From Cervus elaphus (taxonomy: Eukaryota; Chordata; Mammalia; Artiodactyla; Cervidae): DNA of 64,000 nt. The DNA is taken from assembly GCF_910594005.1 (NCBI RefSeq), contig NC_057848.1, positions 49,555,616 to 49,619,615 on the forward strand, in the 5' to 3' direction. Of the stretch, positions 56,531 to 64,000 are shown piece by piece. Position 1 is the stretch's first letter; every line of letters begins with the position of its first letter. The notes under the pieces were generated by a model. It worked only from the letters and a program-made list of their open reading frames with translations. It was not told the DNA's origin and did not search any database. The position numbers were made by a program, and so were the translations under genes.

Positions 56531-56645
56531 TTGTTTAGTCGCTAAGTCATTTCTGACTCTTTGACACCCTATGGACTGTAGCCCACCAGGCTTCTCTGTC
56601 CAAACGATTTTCTAGGCAAGAGCCCTGGCCATTTACTTCTCCATT
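56531..56645 (-). mobile_element. Bov-tA fragment, antisense
   Basis: TTTAGTCGCTAAGTCATTTC..CACCCTATGGACTGTAGCCC..CATTTACTTCTCCA; diverged. Confidence 0.85.
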
Positions 56646-56814
56646 CTTGATGCTACATATTCCTTATTAGTACTATATTTCAAAGCTAAACTTTAAAGAT
56701 CAGTCTATTTGCTTTTCCCACATTTTCCTTCAAATTCTACCATTACACTGAAAAGACTGTTTTTGGCCATAGTAACCAATGATCTTCCAGTGTCCTATCT
56801 TTTTGCCATTTCAT

Positions 56815-59215
56815 ACTGTTCATGGGGTTCTCAAGGAAAGAATACTGAAGTGGTTTGCCATTCCTTTCTCCAGTGGACCAGGTTTTGTCAGAACTCTCCA
56901 CCATGACCCGTCCATCTTGGGTGGCCCTACATGGTATGGCTTATAGTTTCATTGAGTTATACAAGGCTGTAATGCAAGTAGTCAGTTTGGTTTGTTTTCT
57001 GTAATTGTGGTTTCCATTCTGTCTGCCCTCCGATGGATAAGGATAAAAGGCTTATAGAAGCTTCCTGATGAGAGGGACTGGCTATGGGGGAATCTGGGCC
57101 TTTTGGGGCCATGCTCAGTAAATCTTTAATCCAATTTTCTGTTGATGGGTGGGGCTGTGTTCCCTCCCTATGGTAGGGTAATGGTGGTAATGGAGACCTC
57201 CTTCAAAAGGACTGTTGTATTCAGTGCCTGTGACCCCAGGGCAGCCACTGTCAACCCATCCTTCCACCTGAGACTCCTGGACACTCACAGGCAAGTCTGG
57301 CTCACTCTCTTGTAGGGTCACTGCTCCTTTCTCCTGGGTCCTGGTGAGCACAAGGTTTTGTTCGTGCCCTCCATGAGTCTGTTTTACCAATCCTATGGAA
57401 GTTCTGTAATCAAAAGCCAATGGCCTTCAAGTCAAATTCCCTGTGGATTCTCAGTCCCTTTGCTGGATCCCCAAGTTGGGGGATCTTTTGTGTGCCCTAG
57501 AACTTTTGCACTAGTGCAAGAACATCTTTGGTATAATTTTTCTCCAGTTTGTGGGTTGTTTCCTCAGTGGCTCTAAGGTGGGGCTCACATGCCACACCTT
57601 CCAGGTCTGCTGCAGCCAGAGCCCTTGTCCCCACAGCAGGTCACTGCTGACCCTTGCCTCTGAAGGAGACAGGCAGGTCTGGCTCAGTCTCTTGTGGGGT
57701 CCCTGGGTCCTGGCATGCACACAACTTTGTTTGAACCCTCTGAACATCTCTGACGGTTGTGGGGTTTGATTCTAAATGTGATTTCGCCCCTCCTACCGTC
57801 TTGTTAGGGCTTCTCCTTTGCCCTTGGACATGGGGTATCTTTTTCTGGTGGGATTCAACATTCTCTTGTTCATGGTTGTTCAGTGGTTAGTTGCAATTTA
57901 GGAGTTCTCACAGGAGATGATGAGCCACAGAATGTTCAAACTGCTACACAAGTGCACTCATCTCACATGCTAGCAAAGTAATGCTCAAAATTCTCCAAGC
58001 TAGGTTTCAGCATTACATGAACAAAGAACTTCCAGGTGTTTAAGCTGGATTTAGTTAAGGCAGAGGAACCAGATATCAAATCGTCAACATCCACTGGATC
58101 ATAGAAAAAGCAAGAGAGTTCCAGAAAAACATCTTCTTCTGCTTCATGGACTACACTAAAGCCTTTGACAGTGTGGATCGCAACAAACTGTTGAAAATTC
58201 CTCAAGAGATGGGAATACCAAACCACCTTACTTGCCTCCTGAGAAATCTGTATGCAGGTCAAGAAACAACAGTTAAAACCAGACATGGAACAACGGACCA
58301 GTTCCAAATTGAGAAAAGAGTTTGTCAAGGCTGTGTATTGTCACCTTGCTTATTTAAGTTATACGCAGAGTTCATCTTGTGAAATGCCAGATTGGATGAA
58401 GCACAAGCTGAAATTAAGATCACAGGGAGAAATATCAATAACTTCAGATATGCGGATGATACCACCTTTATGGCAGAAAGTGAAGAGGAACTAAAAGCCT
58501 CTTGATGAAAGTGAAACGAGAGTGATAAAGCTGACTTAAAACTCAACATTCAAAAAACTAAGATAATGACATTTGGTCCCATCACTTCATGTCAAATAGA
58601 TGGGTAACAATGGAAACAGTGACAGACTTTATATTCTTGGGCTCCAAAATCACTGCAGATGGTGATTGAAGCCATGAAATTAAAAGACACTTACTCCTTG
58701 GAAGGAAAGTTATCACCAACCTACATAGCATATTAAAAAGCAGAGACATCACTTTGCCAACAAAGGTCCGTCTAGTCAAGGCTATGATTTTCCCAGTGGT
58801 CATGTATGGATGTGAGAGTTGGACTATGAAGAAAGCTGAGTGCCAAAGAATTGATGCTTCTGAACTGTGGTGTTGGAGAAGACTCTTGAGAGTCCGTTGG
58901 ACTTCAAGGAGATCCAACCAGTCCATCCTAAAGGAAATCAGTCCTGAGTGTTCATTGAAAGGACTGATGCTGAAGCGGAAGCTCCAATACTTTGACCACC
59001 TTATTTGAAGAACTGACTCATTGGAAAAGCCCCTGATGCTGGGAAAGATTGAAAGGAGGAGGAGAAGGGGATGACAGAGATGAGATGGTTGGATGGCATC
59101 ACTAACTTGATGGACATGAGTTTGAGCAAGCTCTGGGAGTTGGTGATGGACAGGGAAGCCTGGCATGCTGCAGTCCATAGGGTCACAAAGAGTGGGACAC
59201 AACTGAGCAACTGAA
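56815..59215 (+). mobile_element. BovB with its non-coding 5' region, internal deletion
   Basis: 56815-57927 is the G/C-rich untranslated 5' part of long BovB copies (GTTCATGGGGTTCTCAAGG, TCTTGGGTGGCCCTACATGG, GTGGGGCTGTGTTCCCTCCC, TTCGCCCCTCCTACC). From 57928 the sequence is inside ORF2 (AATGTTCAAACTGC, then the polymerase region), so the endonuclease and the first part of the polymerase are deleted. The later ORF2 includes YADD (58446-58457 region), with stops at several points and remnants at 58146-58382 and 58754-59008. It ends GAGCAACTGAACTGAG near 59215. It is the only copy here that keeps the 5' region. Confidence 0.85.
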
Positions 59216-59264
59216 CTGAGCCAATGACCTTCCAGACGCCAAATCCATTGGTGATTTTACAGTC

Positions 59265-59560
59265 TTTTCCAAGAGTTCAAAGCTGCGACGGGCGTTGTTG
59301 GTAAAGTGATAGTTCTAATATCCATGTATGACCCCATTAATGCTTTGCTTAAAGCTGTTTAATGATATCCCAAAGCAATTAGAATAAAGTCCATAAATCT
59401 CTTGAATAAAATATAAAGGGCCCATCAAGATCTGACATCTGCCTACTTTTCAGGTCTCATCTCTTGTCTCTCCCTCCCTCCCAACCAGTCACGCTGAAAA
59501 CTGCACAGTTCATTCAATTTCCATAGTCTCAGCACTGATTCCAACTACAGGCAGATATGA
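59265..59560 (+). mobile_element. L2 LINE fragment, sense
   Basis: AAAGCTGTTTAATGATATCCC, AGAATAAAGTCCATAAATCTC and TCTGCCTACTTTTCAGGTCTC follow L2. Confidence 0.65.
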
Positions 59561-59561
59561 G

Positions 59562-59633
59562 TTCAGTTCAGTTCAGTTCAGTCGCTCAGTCGTGTCCGAC
59601 TCTTTGCGACCCCATAAACCGCAGCACAACAGG
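59562..59633 (-). mobile_element. BovB 3' end fragment, antisense, 70 bp
   Basis: Repeated GTTCA units then GTCGCTCAGTCGTGTCCGAC..; near-consensus, so young. Confidence 0.92.
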
Positions 59634-59639
59634 CCTCCT

Positions 59640-59730
59640 TGTAATTAAGTAAATATTCAATTAATGAATGCATGCTATTTGCCTAAATTTGTACTAGGTG
59701 CTGTGGAAAATGCAAAGAAATATTTGAAAT
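59640..59730 (-). mobile_element. L2 LINE 3' end, antisense
   Basis: AAATATTCAATTAATGAATGCATGC..TGTACTAGGTGCTGTGG matches the antisense L2 terminus. Confidence 0.55.
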
Positions 59731-59739
59731 AATGACTAT

Positions 59740-60325
59740 TCAAGGACACACACAGCTAACATTACATTCAGTGATGAAAGGATTAAAACTTTTCCTCTAA
59801 AATCAGCAACAAGACATAAATATCTGTTTGACCACTGTTACTCAGCATTGTGCTGGAAGTCCTAGCCAGAGCAATTAGACAATAAAAACAAATAAAATAT
59901 ATCCAAATTGAAAAGGATGGGCTATAAATACCTCTATTCACAGATGATATGGTGAAAAAAATACACGGAGAATTTCAAAGAACCCACAAGAAAGCTAATA
60001 GAGCTAGTAAATTAATTCAGAAAATTTACATGGTATAAAATGGCATGTAAAAATCAGTTATTGCTGTATACCAGCAATAAGCAATCCAAAAAGGGGGCTT
60101 CCCTGGTGGTCCAGTAGTTAAGACTCTGACCTTCCACTGCAGGTAGTGTGGGCTCAGTCCCTTACCAGGGAACTAACATCTCACAAGATGTGCAAACTGT
60201 GGAAAACAGTTTGGCAGCTCTTTGAAAATCTAAACATACAGCTAGCATATGATCCAGCAATTCCATTCTTTAGTACATACCCAAAAGAATCTTAAACAAG
60301 GACTCAGATACTTAAATTTAAACAA
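59740..60325 (+). mobile_element. Old L1 ORF2 fragment, interrupted
   Basis: GCATTGTGCTGGAAGTCCTAGCCAGAG, CTCTATTCACAGATGATATGG and, after the SINE, CATATGATCCAGCAATTCCATTC. No open frame. Confidence 0.8.
60094..60191 (+). mobile_element. CHR-type tRNA-Glu SINE, sense
   Basis: GGCTTCCCTGGTGGTCCAGTAGTTAAG..CAGGTAGTGTGGGCTCAGTCCC, short form without an A-tail, inside L1. Confidence 0.85.
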
Positions 60326-60326
60326 G

Positions 60327-60655
60327 GGCTTCCCTGGTAGATTAGTGGTAAAGAATCCACCTGCCAGTGCTGGAGACAGGTTCAATCCCTGGTCCAGGAA
60401 GACCTCACATGCTGCAGCGCAACTAAGCCTGTGCACCACATCTATTGAGTCTGTGCTCTAGAGCATGGGAACTGCAACTACTGAGCCCATGTGCGACAAC
60501 TACTGAAGCCTGTGCTCTGTAGCAAAAGAAGCCACTGCAATGAGAAGCCTGAACACCACAACTACAGAGTGGCCCTTGCTTGCTGTAACTAGAGGAAAGT
60601 CTGCACGGCAAGGAAGACCCAGCACAGCCAAAAGTAAATAAATAAATAGAATAAA
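60327..60655 (+). mobile_element. CHR-2-type SINE, sense, (TAAA)n tail
   Basis: tRNA-like head GGGCTTCCCTGGTAG..GGTTCAATCCCTGG, long body (CATGCTGCAGCGCAACTAAGCC.., GAAGCCACTGCAATGAGAAGCC.., AAGACCCAGCACAGCC) and a TAAATAAATAAATAG tail. Confidence 0.88.
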
Positions 60656-60719
60656 CAAAATTATAAAAAATAAATAATAAAATAGGAACTAACTAATATA
60701 TAAATCAGCTAGAAATTTT

Positions 60720-61440
60720 GGAAAATATTTGCACTGCCTCCAACACCGTGTTTGAATTTATGACATATCAAGTATTCAGATTTATGGGAACAACATCAAG
60801 TTCTCAATAGAAAAAGACAAAAAAAATTGAACAGATATTCCCCATAATGGAAAATTGATTGAACATGGGTTGTCACTAAGTGTAATCAAACTGGTGCCAT
60901 CTTGGTATTTTGTGAAAGTACAAACACGTTTATAATCATAATAAGTAGTATTGGTAAGGTGTTAATGTATGTCAACTGGAGTGGCATTACAAATTGGAGT
61001 AAGTCTCTTAAAAAGAAATATGACAATGTGAGCTATACACCACAAAATATACGCATCCTTTGACTCAGTAACTCCACTGCTATGTGTTCTTTTCAGAAAA
61101 GAATCAGAAAAAAATATGTGCATTAAAATATCCATTGAGCTGTTTACCTATAAAAGAATACACTGGTCATAATTATCTATCTTTAGTGAAATGACTTAAT
61201 AAATTTTGGTAGATCAGCATGTTAAAAGAGAAAGTATATTATAATACTAATCATCAAGACTAGGAAAGTATGAAAATAATTATGATATAACATAGAAACT
61301 GATAGGTTAAACTATGAGCGAAATGATGTAAAAATGTCTCAGGGTGAAAGCCAACCTGCATGAGTTAAAACAGTTGTTATGTTAGTGTTAGGATTTGTGC
61401 TCTTTGTTATTATTTTTATATTTATCTTGAATGCCAAGTT
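60720..61440 (+). mobile_element. Old L1ME/HAL1-like 3' region
   Basis: GGCATTACAAATTGGAGTAAG, CATCCTTTGACTCAGTAACTCCACTGC and TTATTTTTATATTTATCTTG keep the order of an old L1 3' end. Diverged. Confidence 0.6.
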
Positions 61441-61444
61441 TTGT

Positions 61445-61930
61445 AGGACTAAAGTGTTATTTCTTTTATGACTAAAGTATTATGTCTTTTAATTACTCCT
61501 ATATCAGGTCAGAGGTTAAATTTAGTTACATGGTGGAGGGCACCCAACTAAGGGTACCGTTAGAGGCCAGGATACAATGGACTGAGAGAAGTAGAGACTT
61601 AGGGGAAGGAATTGATGAAAATTGGCTTGTTCTCAGAAAAGAACTCTGAATGAGAAACTATTAAGAATATAACTGTTGCTTATTGGTCCTAGAAAATCAA
61701 GTTGGAAAAATAAGAGGCATGAGGTTAGTTATATCTTCTTGTCCTAGATATAGATGTATATGGATTAATCATTCAAAATTTCAGGATCTGAGTGAGAAAG
61801 ACTACCAGATCTCTGGTGGCTAATATTTATGGTTTGGTATGATTTCTAGTTTTCTTTTGTTTGGCTTAATTTGCATTTTACTTTTAAGTTCTGTTTGATA
61901 GCCAGTCTACATTTCTATTTTTTGTTCTTT
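61445..61930. other. Intergenic stretch without recognised features
   Basis: Nothing assigned. Confidence 0.4.
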
Positions 61931-61934
61931 TTTC

Positions 61935-62135
61935 ATTAATTAATTTATTTTAATTGGACAATATTGTGGTGTTTTTTGCCATACAGGCTACTTTTTTTTT
62001 TCACTTATTTTTATTAGTTGGAGGTTAATTACTTTACAATATTGTAGTGGTTTTTGTCATACATTGACATGAATCAGCCATGGATTTACATGTATTCCCC
62101 ATCCCGATCCCCCCTCCCACCTCCCTCTCCACCCT
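61935..62135 (-). mobile_element. Ruminant L1 3' ends, antisense, two adjacent
   Basis: 61935-61986 (TTTTAATTGGACAATATTGTGG..TTTTGCCATACA) and 61990-62135 (poly-T, TTATTTTTATTAGTTGGAGG.., CCCCCCTCCCACCTCCCTCTCC) are both antisense 3' UTR ends, the second the longer. Same family as 12058-12419. Confidence 0.85.
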
Positions 62136-62139
62136 TTTT

Positions 62140-63474
62140 AAAATGAAGTTTGAATGTATTGGTGCATGGGCATTTCTTTGCAGCCTAATGAAAACATGTT
62201 ACCAAAGTGCCTTGTTGTAGCATTGAAATTTATCTCAGGTAATAAGGAGCATGGACATGAATCACTATTTTCAGCCCCTGAGGCAAGGCAGGAAACCTGA
62301 GCATCAGAGAAGTCCATTAGAAAATGCATGCTGTAGTATCATAACTTCAGCAATGCTTTGAAATTGTCAAGTTGTATCATGAGGACATGTGCGAATCAGC
62401 GGTAGCACTGGTAGGCCCACAATGTTAGCAGTGACAACCACATACTAGTTCAAATATCGTAATCAATTAGGGAGATTTTAATTAATCCTAACTGTTTTAT
62501 TATGGTTCCTAGAAAACAACAACACAGTAATCAGGAACCCCCAAACAGTCTAACTGATTTAATCAGTTCCTTGATGATTTTCTTGAGATTTTTAAGGTAA
62601 CATTCAATTCACTTAAATAAGTATAAAAACCTTTACCCTGATAAAAGCTAACACTTCTGTGTAAGAAGTAAAAATTCTCAAATACCACTTAGTATATCAA
62701 TAGGTTATTTCTTGAAATGCCAAGTTCTTTCTTTGCTTTTAAGTGTTCAATATTATTTATCAATGGTGTGGCAAAGTTTTGGGGTGAAAAAGAGGAAGAA
62801 AAGGGTAACATAAAAATCTTGAACTTTAGGAGCTCTATCTCTGGATTATAAAAGTTGAGAAAAAGCCTTTTTTCCCCAACCATAATAAAAAATTTTTAAG
62901 AATAGTAAATGTTCGAAAATGGACTTTCTCTCAATTATTTTGAAATTTTTCTTTTGAGAAAAAGCTAACATTACATAGCCATTAGATTGTTAATGATTTT
63001 TGCACCTTCATCAATACATTTAGAAAATGTATTGTGATTAAATAGATATTACTTTGAGTGTAATATTCTAGAGGAGAAGACAACCCATGAATTTTTCTGA
63101 GCTTAATTTTACAAACTTAAAATTCTGTATATTGTACAAAACAATCATTGACAAAATTATAGAAAACTTGTGAATACTAGGATGGAAAATGAATTTGCCA
63201 AATTCTTCTCTGAGACAAATTCGATTGAGAAAATAATTTCCACAGGGACAGCTATTGTGGATGTGGCTTTTTGAATCCAAGAGAAGCTTGGGCCAAATTA
63301 TTTACAAGCACCTTCAATTACCTCAAAGATTTGAAGAAAGATACAAGATAACATCAACAGTACATATGAATAAGATATACTTGTAAAACTTAGAAAATAT
63401 GGTAAAAAAAATTCAGTTTTTGACAAGCATTTTGACTAAATATTCTATTAAAACTGTTAGAGTAATGAAAGTTA
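62140..63474. other. Intergenic stretch without recognised features
   Basis: AT-rich; antisense frames at 62138-62329, 62689-62883 and 63068-63280 have no recognisable domains. Confidence 0.4.
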
Positions 63475-64000
63475 CTTATGGCAGAAAGGGAAGAAGAACT
63501 AAAGAGCCTCTTGATGAAAATGAAAGAGGAGACTGAAAAAGTTGGTATAAAACTCAGCATTCAGAAAACTAAGATCATGGCATCCGGTTCCATCACTTCA
63601 TGGCAAATAGATGGGGGAAACAATGGAAACAGTGATAGACTTTATTTTCTTGGGCTCCAAAATCACTGCAGATGGTGACTGCAGCCATGGAATTAAAAGA
63701 CACTTGCGGAAAAGTTATGACCAACCTAGACAGCCTATTAAAAAGCAGAGACATTACTTTGCCATCAAACGTCCATCTAGTCAAAGCTTTGGTTTTTCCA
63801 GCAGTCATGTATGGATGTGACAGTTGGACTCTAAAGAAAGCTGAGAGCTGAAGAATTGATGCTTTTGAACTGTGGTGTTGGAGAAGGCTCTTGAGAGTCC
63901 TTTGGACTGCAAGGAGATTCAACCAGTCCATCCTAAAGGAAATCAGTCCTGAATATTCATTGGGAGGACTGATGCTGCAGCTAAAACTCCAATACTTTGG
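63475..64000 (+). mobile_element. BovB LINE, sense, runs off the window
   Basis: 5'-truncated in the polymerase thumb region (TATGGCAGAAAGGGAAG; KLSIQKTKIMASGSITS), frameshifted at about 63615 and 63705. It continues past the end. Confidence 0.92.

Noticed and set aside
58582..59202. 206-codon antisense frame
   Set aside because: Reverse strand of a BovB, opposite the element's own coding direction; chance frame.
1..64000. CRISPR array, operon, prophage or other prokaryotic system
   Set aside because: All content is ruminant; regularly recurring short motifs are SINE/BovB tails and microsatellites, not spaced repeats.

Overview
This window is mammalian, and specifically ruminant (cattle, sheep, goat or a close relative). 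The main evidence is repeat content: dozens of BovB (RTE-clade) LINE fragments, Bov-tA and Bov-A2 SINEs with (AGC)n tails, CHR-type tRNA-Glu SINEs, ruminant L1 3' ends and half of a ruminant mariner MITE. These lie on older mammalian repeats (L1M, L2, MIR, Tigger, MaLR and ERVL LTRs). There are no bacterial, plasmid or CRISPR features.

One host protein-coding gene is clearly supported: an intact, intronless DCAF12-like WD-repeat gene on the minus strand at 30365-31741 (458 codons). It is one of the two mammalian X-linked retrogenes DCAF12L1 and DCAF12L2; L1 fits slightly better from memory, but the paralogue is not settled. Its 5' side (to about 32.3 kb on the plus strand) is a GC- and CpG-rich, TATA-less promoter with GC boxes and G-quadruplex motifs. 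Its 3' side (28.7-30.36 kb) is AT-rich, carries no young repeat, and has an AATAAA near 29.17 kb followed by a GT-rich stretch, which suggests a 3' UTR of about 1.2 kb. From about 28.7 to 33.5 kb there is no young ruminant repeat, unlike almost everywhere else here.

Layout. 0-3.1 kb: a MaLR provirus (minus) split by a BovB that is itself split by a chimeric Bov-A2. 3.3-5.5 kb: a diverged inverted repeat, each arm holding a BovB tail. 5.6-6.1 kb: MIR split by a SINE. 7.5-13.1 kb: an old L1 split by Bov-tA, a 2.4-kb BovB and a younger L1. 13.2-17.5 kb: further old L1 with BovB and SINE insertions. 17.5-28.7 kb: mostly low-complexity-free intergenic DNA with SINEs, L1 and L2 pieces and a small retrocopy. 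28.7-33.5 kb: the gene. 33.5-42.7 kb: long BovB copies, old L1 with a hairpin, MIR, Tigger and a 5'-inverted BovB. 42.7-56.8 kb: intergenic DNA with nested MaLR/L1/BovB, an ERVL LTR, old L1 and L2. 56.8-59.2 kb: a long, internally deleted BovB. 59.2-64 kb: L2, L1 and CHR SINEs, ending inside another BovB.

Nothing here looks like a multi-gene system. All other open frames are decayed LINE coding sequence, SINE or microsatellite read-through, or antisense shadows of the DCAF12-like gene. The notable observations are structural: a near-perfect 26-bp-arm hairpin at an L1 deletion junction, an unidentified 3'-UTR retrocopy with 17-bp target-site duplications, a BovB with a 5' inversion flanked by 12-bp duplications, a Bov-A2 with a 150-bp foreign 5' passenger, and an unexplained inverted repeat. 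Family names were assigned by eye from remembered consensus sequences, so edges are approximate unless a target-site duplication (TSD) is given.
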